A stretch of DNA of 64,000 bases from contig VTFK01000283.1 in assembly GCA_009617715.1 (NCBI GenBank), forward strand, positions 62,001 through 126,000. Reading direction: 5' to 3'. Each line of letters begins with the position of its first letter. Within the stretch, counting starts at the first letter, position 1. The DNA comes from Plectrocnemia conspersa (Eukaryota; Arthropoda; Insecta; Trichoptera; Polycentropodidae). This document shows, piece after piece, positions 46,101 through 55,600 of the stretch. The notes under the pieces were generated by a model. It was not told the origin of the DNA, did no database searches, and saw only the letters and a program-made list of their open reading frames with translations. Made by a program: the position numbers and the translations under genes.

Positions 46101-47479
46101 TAACTTGACTTAGCTGACCATGAGGGACCAGAGACCAGAGAAACCAACTGCGAAACTCTTCGTCTTCATTCGACATGCATTTTAATTGTATATCAGTTGA
46201 AATTATATATCAAATAGCACTCTGCTATGCATATATGTTATTTTTGTAATAAGCCTAAAAAACCAACAGAAATTATATACAATTTTATATTTTCAGGCTC
46301 TCCAAGGATATAAAGAAGGCTTAGAAGACAGTGCTTTAGTTTTACTGCAAACGTTCTTAGGATTTGCAACGGCTCTTGGTTGTGTTGGCTTTGGACTTGT
46401 AATTGTAAGACCCAGTAGTCAATGCCTCATCTCACGTCAATACTTAGCACAAGCCGCTATGCTTGGAATTGGTAAGATTCATTAATCTAATATATATTTA
46501 ATTCATGTATATAATTAAATAATAATATTTCAGGACTATCACTATTAGCATTGAGCAGTGTACAGGGATATCATGGATATGTACTATTCGTTTGGTTGTA
46601 TGGTTTATGCCTTGGTGGATTTTTATATTCAGTCAAGATGTTAACTATGGAGCGTGTACGTGCTAGGCATTTCACTAGAGCATGGGGTATGAAAAAATTT
46701 AATAATTCCCATACTAAATAAATTAAACCGATGAAAAAAATAAATATATATTTATAAACATCTTTAGACAAACATGTTTTATGTATTAATAATTAATTAT
46801 TTACCTTTTAGGTTTCGTCCAAGGTGCTAAAGCAATTCCTGTAATATTGGGCGTACCCGTGACCGGCTATATAAATCAACAAAGTCCACGCGCTGGCTAT
46901 TACTTTTCCTTTGCCACAACTATAATAGGAGCTATACTATTATTTTTCGTCGGATTCTCTAAGCGTCCAGAGCCTAGTAACTCTATAAATTCTACTATGG
47001 CTCCGGCGGTACTGACGAACGGCGATTGCATCTGTCCGGGTATATCTCCTCAGCTGCAAAGATTCAACAACAACTTTAACCATTGTCCGCCAGTAAACTA
47101 CGGACATTACGCTCAACCAGTAGTACCGATCTATTCGCATCCCTATTACAACCATCACCACTCTCACAATCCACATCCGTACGGTCATCTACAGAACGGT
47201 CTACCTAAATCGCTATCGTTTGCGGCACCGCTAGACTGCCAGCACGACGGTAACTATATTAGTTGTATGTCGGAAGAGCCTAATTGTATATATAATTGTA
47301 TGAGATCTCCGTATCAGTACAGACATTATAACAAAGGGCTGAGGCCTTCCAAGAGCGTACCCGAAGGCTTAGCGCGTTGTGATCTAAACTGGTCACGCGG
47401 CGGATCTTGCAGGAGCTCATGCCGGAGACCGGTCATCAGGAACGTGCAAGTGATCGAGCAAATCACTACTTCGGTTTGA
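33941..47479 (+). CDS. SLC16/MCT-type transporter, 5' end missing (seven exons)
   Basis: Seven exons (33941-34114, 42473-42632, 42854-42995, 43080-43220, 46297-46471, 46534-46686, 46812-47479) join in consistent phase into 536 residues plus a TGA stop. The product looks like a 12-segment major-facilitator transporter of the SLC16 monocarboxylate-transporter family in the plasma membrane, which by family knowledge moves small carboxylates or related solutes. Visible: paired hydrophobic segments in every exon, a basic TM2-TM3 loop (CRRKSTR), the TM4-TM5 stretch GHYFRKRREF, a short basic central loop between TM6 and TM7, and an acidic EGLEDSA stretch before TM8. After TM12 there is a long tail rich in His, Tyr, Pro and Cys. 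The N-terminal segment with the usual DGGWGW-like MCT motif is absent, and no such codon string occurs upstream in the window, so the start lies outside it. I did not assign a Drosophila orthologue or a substrate. Confidence 0.85.
34115..35344 (+). other. MCT-like intron, part before the MULE
   Basis: AT-rich intronic sequence. The segment 35040-35340 is GC-richer and resumes after the MULE at 40228, so the MULE landed in it. It may be an older repeat of unknown type. Confidence 0.5.
35345..35352. repeat. left target-site duplication of the MULE
   Basis: GTTGATAT directly abuts the left TIR tip. The identical octamer abuts the right tip at 40220-40227. Confidence 0.85.
35353..36113 (+). repeat. 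left terminal inverted repeat of the MULE
   Basis: It is reverse-complementary over its length, with small gaps, to 39308-40219. The outer 170 bases are an array of C5-C6 runs; the inner part is AT-rich. From about 35645 the sequence (CTTCTTAAACTTTTTTCATT, then CGACCCC) resembles the end of a hAT element. Confidence 0.85.
35360..35527 (+). repeat. C-run tandem array at the left MULE end (11 runs)
   Basis: Eleven runs of 5-6 C are separated by short AT-rich spacers such as GGACATTAA and GACAATTAA. It mirrors the G-run array at the other end and is probably part of the transposase-recognised terminus. Confidence 0.85.
36100..36850 (+). pseudogene. hAT-family transposase fragment trapped inside the MULE
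   Basis: Conceptual translation with stops gives an 87-residue open stretch (36100-36363) containing LRYLSDIFEKLNDINLLF, the pattern of the ZBED5/FAM200-like hAT group (L-x-Y-L-x-D-I-F-x-x-L-N-x-L-N). After a 37-base hairpin the frame resumes with HLKALETQFSKYF, then LTEFWIGNKTELPKISDMA, ILPFNTFM-stop-NYFFSALTHIKS, matching the hAT C-terminal dimerisation region. Stops and the missing N-terminal half mark it as dead. It is flanked by inverted copies of the same AT-rich sequence (35645-36000 and 36857-37114), which may be the hAT element's own ends. Confidence 0.72.
36381..36417. repeat. perfect 16-bp-stem hairpin inside the hAT fragment
   Basis: AAGTGACCTATAATAA (36381-36396) is perfectly complementary to 36402-36417 across a 5-base loop. 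It interrupts the hAT reading frame, so it is a local inverted duplication. Confidence 0.8.
36857..37114 (-). repeat. third copy of the MULE TIR-internal sequence
   Basis: It is nearly identical to part of the right TIR (39535-39777) and reverse-complementary to part of the left TIR (about 35760-36005). It closes the hAT fragment on its right side. Confidence 0.8.
37115..38087. other. internal MULE DNA without recognisable coding
   Basis: AT-rich sequence with scattered stops in all frames between the third TIR-like copy and the transposase. I see no domain here. It may hold a degraded 5' exon and promoter for the transposase. Confidence 0.5.
38088..39197 (+). pseudogene. MULE transposase, one in-frame stop and truncated N-terminus
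   Basis: An open frame runs from 38088 (after TAA at 38085) to TAG at 39195-39197, broken only by TAA at 38673-38675. Family features of the MULE transposase domain are in order: first Asp in HWFLDGTFKTAP, second Asp in SVMVDFELAVI, a C-x-x-H motif in CFFHLSQNI, and Glu in NNAVEGWHRSFQ. Downstream is a basic GRPQRRGRRHPTY stretch. There is no ATG at the start and no FLYWCH-type zinc finger, so the N-terminus is missing, decayed or on an unrecognised exon. It would cut and paste the element in which it lies; with the stop it is probably inactive. Confidence 0.87.
39308..40219 (-). repeat. right terminal inverted repeat of the MULE
   Basis: It is the complement of the left TIR. It differs by a divergent segment of about 110 bases (39420-39530) and by two extra units in the G-run array. 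The divergent segment contains AAAAAAGGTTGGGAAA, itself like a hAT end in reverse. Confidence 0.85.
40014..40213 (+). repeat. G-run tandem array at the right MULE end (13 runs)
   Basis: Thirteen runs of 5-6 G occur, four of them in succession with the spacer TTAATTGTC. Relative to the left end there are two extra 15-bp units. The G-rich strand has the potential to form G-quadruplexes. Confidence 0.85.
40220..40227. repeat. right target-site duplication of the MULE
   Basis: GTTGATAT follows the right TIR tip and matches the left duplication exactly. Confidence 0.85.
40228..42472 (+). other. MCT-like intron, part after the MULE
   Basis: It contains an orphan 127-codon open frame at 40609-40992, the dispersed repeat at 41171 and a CT-rich patch at 42280. 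No supported exon before the acceptor at 42471-42472. Confidence 0.5.
41171..41350 (+). repeat. dispersed repeat, copy 2
   Basis: It is related to 10683-10880; CCTCAGAGGTCTTGTAG is identical in both. It lies in the transporter intron after the MULE. Confidence 0.65.
42473..42632 (+). CDS. MCT-like gene exon (TM4-TM5)
   Basis: The acceptor CTTATCTCAG precedes it and the donor GTAAAT follows. It joins the previous exon through a split Gly codon. It encodes a Gly-rich TM4, the basic stretch GHYFRKRREF and TM5 with AGAGVGIALF, typical of MFS TM4-TM5. The 8.4-kb intron before it contains the MULE element. Confidence 0.85.
42854..42995 (+). CDS. MCT-like gene exon (TM6 and start of central loop)
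   Basis: The acceptor is AATAATTTAG and the donor GTGAAT. It encodes GWRLGLQ, hydrophobic TM6 and the basic start of the central loop (LKNQRKK). The GWR motif after TM5 is conserved in MCT proteins. It ends in phase 0. Confidence 0.85.
43080..43220 (+). CDS. MCT-like gene exon (central loop and TM7)
   Basis: The acceptor TTGTTTTCCAG and donor GTAATC bound 47 complete codons. It encodes the rest of a short basic, Pro-containing loop and TM7, ending in FGLYTPVFYL. The reading frame runs on past the donor for about a dozen codons, but the exon boundary is set by the frame and homology of the next exon. Confidence 0.85.
43221..46296 (+). other. MCT-like intron with transposase relic
   Basis: It contains the DUF4817-like relic (44704-44880) and otherwise AT-rich or weakly repeat-like DNA. 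The segment 45990-46180 is more balanced and has a faint resemblance to the complement of 9540-9640. Confidence 0.5.
44704..44880 (+). pseudogene. DUF4817-like transposase DNA-binding domain relic
   Basis: The open frame 44704-44943 encodes KFTKFEETGNVGDRVPV and SSAENIAAVSESVAKDM. Family knowledge: insect DUF4817 domains, found at the N-terminus of Tc1/mariner-like transposases, have F-x-x-x-F-x-x-T-G-(S/N)-V-x-D-R-P-R-x-G-R-P and E-N-I-A-x-V-x-x-S-V-x-x-D. The match is clear in both halves, but the linking R-x-G-R-P is degraded and the C-terminal DDE part is absent; the frame after 44880 is low-complexity. It lies in the 3-kb transporter intron. Confidence 0.65.
46297..46471 (+). CDS. MCT-like gene exon (TM8 to start of TM9)
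   Basis: The acceptor ATATTTTCAG precedes GCTCTCCAAGG, and the donor GTAAGA follows. It encodes LQGYKEGLEDSA, a helix-breaking loop before TM8, then a hydrophobic segment with FGLVIVRP. It joins both neighbours in phase (0 in, 1 out). The 3-kb intron upstream contains a transposase-domain relic. Confidence 0.85.
46534..46686 (+). CDS. MCT-like gene exon (TM9-TM10)
   Basis: A short 62-bp intron precedes it (acceptor AATATTTCAG). The donor is GTATGA. It encodes YVLFVWLYGLCLGGFLYS, the Gly-rich TM10 of MCT proteins, followed by a basic loop ERVRARHF. Confidence 0.85.
46812..47479 (+). CDS. MCT-like gene terminal exon (TM11-TM12 and cytosolic tail)
   Basis: The acceptor TTTACCTTTTAG precedes it and TGA at 47477-47479 ends the protein. 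It encodes TM11 (VQGAKAIPVILGVPVTGYI), TM12 (SFATTIIGAILLFFVGF) and then about 165 residues of hydrophilic tail. The tail has a His/Tyr/Pro-rich stretch (around 47100-47190), several Cys residues and a basic, Ser-rich end. No known domain was recognised in the tail. Confidence 0.85.
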
Positions 47480-49749
47480 TAAAATAGATGATGATTAAAA
47501 AATAATCGTGTTCAATAGGTAAAACTTTATTATATATAAAAAAAAACCTAGTTAAATTAATTAATTCAACTGTAATCAATGAAAAATGAAAAAGCGTGCA
47601 ATTCTGAAATTATTAATTGTAAACTTAATATGATTGTTAAATATATACATACTATATATACATATGTGTGTGTATATAAATTAAATAGTTTATTATTATA
47701 AATTTTGCTCAATACCACGTTATATAAAATATGATAGGAAAGTCTTATTTGATATACAATTTCATCAATTGTGTGTATTTATTGTTGTTACTAATAACAA
47801 AACACATGGACTGATACAATCAAATCATTGTTTTGGGTTATTTATAAACAAAAAATGTGCCAAAAGCTATTATTTGAGGGTGTCAGTTGTATCATAAAAT
47901 TAATTTAAAATAAAAAACAGTATCTACTCATTGATCTTAGGCAATTTCTGATTTAAATTCACTTTTTTTATAATAATCCAAGTTTTTTACTTAAATTAGT
48001 ACACACTGTTTTCAAATTTGTATCTTTATCTGGTATTCAACAACAAGCAATGATAAAATAAATAATAATATTTGTATTTTTAGCATTAAATAATCTACAA
48101 TAAACAATGATAAAAATATTATTACACAATATTGATATAAGATTCTCACTGCTCAAAAAGTAATCTCACTGATAATAGAATTTTCATTTGTGTATTTGTT
48201 ATATATATAATACATATATAAACTTGTATGTACTAGAAAAAACTAATATCTGAAGTGGATTACTTCACTACAATACCAAATCGTAAAATAATTTTGGATA
48301 TCGCCAATAATTGTAATCTAAAACCCAAAATTCAGATTCAACTAATCCAGAAATTAAATAAGAACTCTCTCCCTCTATGTAGTGACAACAAAAGTTTCCA
48401 AATTTCTTTAAATTATATTTTATCTAAGTCATTTAATACAATAACAATAATTAACTATCTTAAAATGAGATAAACTATGCATACCAATAATTCAATGAGT
48501 AGAAAATGTATATAAATTTGTATTATATTATATATGTGATAAACTAATTTACGTCTTCTTAAATCCTCAAGCAACGAGCATCCTCATTAAATGATGTTTT
48601 AATATACAGTATTCATAGAATTAAAAATATCTATAAATAAAATATAATTAAAAAATATATAGTAAATTTTACTAATTAAAAAAATATCAGGAGTTGAATG
48701 TCATATTTATATAAATCAATAAAATAGTATATTAAAATTTACTCAATTAATAGAACCAAATTGTGACATTGTCTCCTATATATTAAATAGCTATATTTAT
48801 TAATTATTTATTGTTAATACTGATTATTGATTTTTTTATATCCAAAGAATGTGTAAAAAATGTACAATCGTAGACTGAATTCTCACTCTTTACTTATGGA
48901 TGTAGAATTTATCTAAGACTCAAACCTTTTTACAATTTTATTATTATATTCCTATAGCTGTACTCTAAAATTCGATCAAGTCATAATAACAAATATTTTT
49001 TTATATTAACGAACTACTATAAATTAATTTGAAAGAAATGTAAATCTTGTATTATAATATAATAAAAATGAAATTAATAAAAGAAACTATAAATGTTACC
49101 CAATTATTAAAAAATATTATATAATAAAATAATAGTACTATAGAATAATATTGTATGTTATTATTATTTTTTATGTTTTAGCAAATGTGTATTTGCTTTT
49201 GAATTTAAGTGTTGAATTCTTATTTATTTTTAACATGCAAGAATAAAGCAATAATATTTTGTATTCGTATTTATTTTAATTTTAGTGATAATAAATAAAT
49301 CCTACCTTACTAGGACCACCGCATAAGAAGACGCGAATAAAAAATATGATCACTGATAATTAATTAAAACAAATGAACCTTTTTTTTAATAAATTAAATA
49401 CAAAAATATGTGGAGCATGGCAAGAATTAAAAATAAATAAATCATGTATATTAAAACAATAGTGAAATGGGCGATAAAATATTAATCTTGTCAACCGTTC
49501 TTTGAGAGCAAGAAAACAAAACTGCTCCGTATATAATATATTCATATCTATTCCTCCCTCAGAGCGACCGACCAATCGCATGTAAAAAATTAAAGATTGT
49601 GTTTAAGAGGGCATAATAACATAGTTATTACGGACTGACTGTTGAAACGGACTAGTATATTCTTATAATATAAAACCTTACATAATAATAATAAACATTA
49701 ATCAGTTGTCAACAGAAGAGTAGTGCTAACCTTAGAGTCTTCTGAAGCT
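47480..49749. other. 3' flank of the MCT-like gene, no gene recognised
   Basis: Extremely AT-rich. It includes the probable 3' UTR and candidate poly(A) signals. Open frames such as 48255-48473 are low-complexity and not credible. Confidence 0.5.
47909..47914 (+). terminator. possible polyadenylation signal of the MCT-like gene
   Basis: AATAAA lies about 430 bases after the transporter stop codon. A second AATAAA is at 48057-48062. In sequence this AT-rich the motif is expected by chance, so the assignment rests on position only. Confidence 0.3.
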
Positions 49750-51010
49750 TAAAGTAGCATATGCTTGCCAGTATGGTTCTTTTTCGAGCTTCTACGCTCT
49801 TGTTGCTTGTTGTTGGTACTAAGCAAACTGAGTGTATATGAACTTCTTGCTGGTTTTTTAATTTTTCTCAATATAATCCTCGTTTACCAATATTTTTTGC
49901 TGCTCTTGTATGGGATTTTTAACCCCTTCGGGGGTCCCTCAAGGATCCAATCTGGGACCTCTGCTTTTTGTGTTATTTATTAATGACATAAATACAGCAA
50001 TTAAAAATTCAAGTTTTCTTCTGTACGCAGATGATTTAAAATTATATAAATGCATTCCATCTGTTGCGGACTCCTTCTCTCTACAAAGTGATTTAGACTC
50101 TCTGTGGAGATGGGCTTCCGTTAACCGTCTGCCCTTTAGTGTCGGAAAGTGCCATACTGTGTCATTTTCTCGATCCCGTTCGCCATCAGCTTATTTCTAC
50201 CATCTCGGTGGTAACATTTTGACTAAAGAAACTTCCATTAAAGATCTCGGAATCACTTTTGAGAGCAAATGGAGGTTCTCTCTACACATACACGACGTCT
50301 GTGATAAATCTTCCAAGATGCTCGGCTTTGTTATGAGGAATGCCTTTCACTTTGACGATCCGTCAGTTATTCGCATCCTCTATGACACCTTAGTTCGTAG
50401 CATTCTTGAATCGGGATCTATAATTTGGAATCCCCGAATAGCCAAATATTCCCTTTTAGTAAAAAAATTCAAAAAAGGTATTTAAGATACCTTTACAAAA
50501 GGACATTTGGTTATTATCCGTTCTTATATCCCAGCGCCTTTCTTTTAGGAGCGTTGGGATATGATTCGCTGAATTCTCGCAGAAAACTGTATGTCGCTAA
50601 GAATTTTTTCAAATTACTAAAAGGTGCTGTCGACAATCCAACTATTCTCGAGGAATTCCAGTCTTGGGTTCTGGAACATTTTCGAGAATCACGATCGAGA
50701 CCTCTTTGATGGCCGTTAGGGCTAAGACATCTGCACTTGCCGACTCGCCCATAGCTGTGGCCATCCAGCTCCTTAATACGCTGGTATTACATATTAACTT
50801 ATTTAATGTTAGCTACGAGAATCTGATCCAGTTTGTATCATTTAATTTTAATATTTTATAATTTTTTGTTATGTTTAAGTATTGTTATATTTATGTATAT
50901 ATACGTTTTTTTATGTTTTATAAATTTAAAATTTGTTTTCGACCATCGTGGCGCATTGGAGTAACCTGTTAGGCCACAATGGCCTTAATTTAATCTAAAA
51001 AAATAAATAA
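49750..51010 (+). mobile_element. 5'-truncated LINE (non-LTR retrotransposon)
   Basis: It contains the 3' half of a reverse transcriptase, a 3' UTR (50710-50995) and an AT-rich tail AAAAAAATAAATAAAAAT. The last 70 bases (from about 50936) recur elsewhere in the window as isolated 3' ends of the same family. I place it loosely in the Jockey/CR1 group. The 5' boundary near 49750 is approximate and no target duplication was identified. Confidence 0.82.
49910..50709 (+). pseudogene. LINE reverse transcriptase fragment with one frameshift
   Basis: The first frame (49910-50485) encodes SGVPQGSNLGPLLFVLFIND, the RT motif before the catalytic block, then LLYADDLKLY with the two catalytic Asp of YADD (codons 50024-50035). 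Around 50455-50480, in an A-rich run, the frame shifts by one and continues as QKRYLRYLYKRTFGYYPFLY and GYDSLNSRRKLYVAKNFFKL to TGA at 50707-50709. This tail is typical of the region after the RT thumb in LINEs. Upstream of 49900 the frame decays, so the palm and endonuclease are missing. It is dead. Confidence 0.83.
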
Positions 51011-51260
51011 AAATATTTTATTATACTTGATGACGTCAGATTTCTGACACAACTCTAGTTTGTGCCGGCGTTGCCAAGTTCCTTCAAAAGTCTATAGAAA
51101 CACCCCTTGGCTTAAACTTATCTCAAGCCAATCTTGGCGCTGATATCGAACAAACTCGTTAACGTATATAAAGGGTGCGGATAGTGTCTTGATTTATAAT
51201 ACCATTTGAGTACACATGCAGTTCCATTGATTCCACAGGGCGTTGCAGTGCGCTGTCAAT
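51010..51260 (+). promoter_or_regulatory. promoter-like block (TGACGTCA and TATA box)
   Basis: TGACGTCA occurs at about 51033 and TATATAAAGG at about 51165, with a GC-richer segment between them, just after the LINE tail. It could be a promoter of an unseen transcript or part of another repeat. No open frame follows. Evidence is positional only. Confidence 0.25.
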
Positions 51261-52444
51261 TTGACAAACCAATGATATCTATTTCATCTGATCAGATACA
51301 TAATGAGGGATTAAAAGTATTATCAATTATATTTTTCATGAGATGTTTGCAATGTAAATATACTTGCAACTGTTAGTAGGGATTTTACTCAATCCAGACA
51401 TTTTTTGGTGCCACATATGTTGTTCCTACACATATTTATGAAATAAATAAATAAATAGCATTGCGTGACAGCCAAAGGGTTAATCATTCAAATAAAAACG
51501 AGTGTCAATTAAAAGTCAATATTTATTTTTTTAATAATATACATTGGAATAGTTAAGCTAGTTTAATCAGTCTTTCGTTGAACAAGTCTCTGAGCACAAA
51601 AAGTTTGTTCGAACACGCTTATGTCTAACAGCATTGATTATCACACATTCTATCTATATTTATCTATAAATATAAATATACACAAATATCAGCTGAAAAA
51701 CATCACAATTTGATTTGCACAAGCGAATTTATTTTGCGTGGGGATAAAATCGACAATATGTACAATAATATAATCATAACAATAATCATTAAAAAAAAGT
51801 AGTTCTCATAATCGATTATTATGGTATAATTTTATATGTATTAATAATATCGTTTATATATAAATATTTATAAGGTAACTACTTAAGAGTTCGTAATGAT
51901 TTGATTAATTGAGACTTGCCCTATTATTATTATTTAATATAAATATACGATAAAAAATTGTCAATAAACATAAAATCGTAACCAAAGAGGAGAAGTAATA
52001 TCATATCGACTTGCCAATTTCATGACGATTCAATCAGAAAGTTGATATGGTTATATATGTATTTAACGATCCTCGCTCTTTGGGCTTTTAAAAACAAAGC
52101 GTAAGGAGCGAACGCTAGCATTAACATAATATTCATTAGCCTTTGGTCGTTTGCAACGTTTGCTGTGATTCGCAAACGTTACGTATTGTTGCATTGATCC
52201 TTGCACATTCGAGCGTAGCCTCTAGAATTATAATAAGTAAACCAATTGATGACCAAGACGTCACATTCACAATAACTAAATCGACAGTTGAAATTAAATT
52301 TACAACTAATATTTTGGCATCAAATTATACAACGATTACGAAATAGTTAATTTGATATACATTTATATAAAATCAATTTACAAATTATGTTATAAACTTA
52401 AATAAAACAAGCTTGATAAGTAGAGTTTGAGGTAAATTAGACTA

Positions 52445-52628
52445 TTACGAATTGACAGCGTGACCGTTGACTCTCTTCAAGTGCGTTTTTCTGTCGAGCT
52501 GAGACAACAGAGACGGCGGAACATACCAAAGGTCACCGGAGTATTTCATCAGAGCTTCAGTGACACGACAACTGTTGGCTGCCATTTGCACTTGAGCTTC
52601 GAGTCCATCGGCAGGTCTGATGACGAGA
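52445..52628 (-). CDS. conu: conu-like terminal exon
   Basis: The acceptor TTTTTTTAG precedes TCTCGTCATC. Sixty codons follow, encoding the last GAP helix and a short tail, ending in NGHAVNS and TAA (complement of 52445-52447). A possible AATAAA on this strand is at 51728-51733, about 710 bases downstream. Confidence 0.85.
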
Positions 52629-55600
52629 CTAAAAAAAGTGAAAATAAATATTTAAAATAACAATTACATATGTGATATAAATCTAATATGGCAGTAGTAA
52701 CAATAATGTGAATTAAAATATCAGGAAAGAACAACACAGGCCAAGTATGTACTTAATTCCTTCTGATTGTCAGTATTACTAAGCACTAAAATTTATTATT
52801 TTACAGAACGTTCTACTGCAAATATATATTGATTATTGCTATTTTTTTAAATAATATAATGTAGATAGGTATTTAAATATATATATATACAAATTACAAT
52901 ATAACATAGATTAAGTAACATTTTAATTTTATTATCCATGTCTTTGATATTTTTATTAAAGTACTTGAATCAATGTGAAAGTCGATCAAAAAAATAATGA
53001 CAGTAGCAGCACGTTCATTTTACCTAATTGATAAGATTTGTGATACTTAATATCACAATTGTCCTACACTTGCATAAATTATAATAAAAAAATACCTTGG
53101 AGGAAATAGCGTTGGCGCTATAATCATAGCTACGTTATGCTCCGTCATCTTGTTTGATCCATGACACTGCGATATCTGATTCATTAGCTTCAAAAGCTCC
53201 AATAGAGTGGCTCTGTGCTCAAAAGGCATCAATAGAACGAGTAGATTGAGTGCTCTTCCTCGTGCTGAACCTTCCAGAGCTATAAATCAAATAAATACTT
53301 TAAACACTTCTAACCATAGAATCGCTAAAGATATCTATGTATAATACTTGCCATTAGTTTGATAGAACAACTGGACCAATTCCATGGTGAGAATTGGCTG
53401 CGGCAATTCTCGCAGGAATTTTTTAAGAGTCGCTGCAATATCGTGACACCCTGCGCTTGCTATTGCTTTTTCTACTAAATGAGGCTCTGAATAGAAGTTC
53501 CGTTCAATTTCGTTACACAAAGATTCAACCTAAAATATAGTTTAGATTAGAATGCAAATCAATTTGGGATATTATTTAATTATTATGATTATATTAGAAC
53601 AGACCTTGTGTTTATTTCCCGCAACTCTTAGAATACCTTCTTCGCACACTTTTCTCATGAGTGCATCTAATAGAAGTCGCAAAACTTTTGGTACAATTGA
53701 TCCGGCTTCGCCAGCCACGAGATGATCCTTTCGTATTAGAGTCAGGAGAGATACACCAAAAACGTTGTTTTCTATAATATTAATATATACGGCTGAGTCA
53801 TCATGTTTTTGGATTGTTATAATTATAATATTTATAAAGATAATAACCTTCTTTCTTTTTCCTTTTATGCGGTTTCCTCTTTTGAAATGGAAGATTGTGA
53901 CGGTCGTACAACGTTGTAAGATCCAACCATAATAAAGGCATCAACTTTTTCAATTGGTTCTCTAAGAGTTCTTCAATGTTTGTGGATACTCCGTCTTCTG
54001 GCCATACTTCATCAATTATGAAATGATCTGTGTTTGTCTTGAACTTTTGTTCAAAGCTCAACACTTCATGCGATAGAGCACGTGATAAATTACTCTTGTC
54101 ATCTCCTAATCGATCAGATGCTACGCTATGAGCTCTCGTAACTGAAGAATGAGACTGCTTGCGCCTGCTGCAATATGTACAAAATAAATTAATTAAAAAA
54201 CAGTTAATCATTGTCGCAAAAATGTTTTCTTCAAATGATAAACTAAATTTCATCAAAATTATTATTAACAGGACATTGACTATATTACAATAGAAAACAG
54301 ATCAAGAATCAACAAAGGACGTATATTTAGTTTATAAAGATAAATATCATTAAAACAAGATCGTTTGCCTTATGTTAACACTTTCAATTATGTTGAGTGT
54401 GTAGTTTGTTGTCTAACATTCCTACTGTTAACCTTCTATTCCTCATATCTCTCTTAATGGTGTTTTGTAAGTTCTCAACTGAAGTTGTCCCAAGCAAGAT
54501 TTACTTTAACAAACTGTGTGCAACATAAAGGTGGTTCAGGAAGAGGTTTCATAATAGATTATTATTCTATAGAAGTACTCAATTTGGGTTATCATATGAA
54601 AAATAAGTTTCCTGATCGCTAACCAAACAAGTTATTCCAGACTGTCGAATATTTAGCTTATTGCGGATAAAGACATTTATCTGACAATCCAGAGAATTCT
54701 CAGCATCTGTATTAATGCTACATTTCAAACTCATTCCTTTTTCTTCTCTTTGCTATCTTACTTTGTACTCTTTTGGCATGAATTTGAAATGAAGGGTGAC
54801 TATTAAATAAACAGATTATACACTAATCAATGATCTAAAGGACTGGATAGCTTCTTATTTAGAATACATAAACATATCTTACTTTAAAATATCATTGTCA
54901 TTAGTGATGTGGATCGACGTTGGTATTCGTTCACGTCCCAATCTCGGACCTTGAATAGTACCGAATCTTTGATAACCTAACAGCTCAATACCCTCTGTAA
55001 CGAAACAAAATAGTTAATATCAGATTCTCACATGCTCCATAAATCAATAATGTACCTGTATTTGAAGCGACGTCGGCCCAATGCAACTCCGAAGACTTAA
55101 AGAGCTCATGCACAGGAACTTGTATGAAATGAGACGGTGGCGATTGACCGACTCCGTCACGGTTATCGATATGATGCGGATGACCAAAAGTTGCTAACGG
55201 TGCTGATGGCGTTCTATACAACGATTGCTTGCTCATAGGATAACTATCACTAATAAACATAAGCATTAAAAATAAGATCATAGAACATTATAATGCATTT
55301 TAGTGATTTGTATTACATCAAAGTCGGAGGAGGATCGGCCCATTCTGTAGGCGGACTTCCAGAGCTTCCACTTGGTAAGGAATCTAACGAATCGGGTGTT
55401 GCACTGCGCGATCTCGGCTCACTTCCACTTGAGTTCTATCATCATAAGATACGATTAAAACTCTCTTGATTATGAAACAATGATCAATTGATTAAGGCAA
55501 ACTTACTTCAAGATCACGGAATACATCTCTAATATCAGGCCTTCGTGCTCGCTGTCTCCTCAGCGTCCGATTCAAATGTCTCACTCTTTTCCTGGCGGCA

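Noticed and set aside
46940..47188. 82-codon minus-strand frame
   Set aside because: It is antisense to the well supported terminal exon of the MCT-like gene.
48255..48473. 72-codon plus-strand frame after the MCT-like gene
   Set aside because: The composition is Asn/Ile/Lys-rich, typical of translated AT-rich noise, with no motif.
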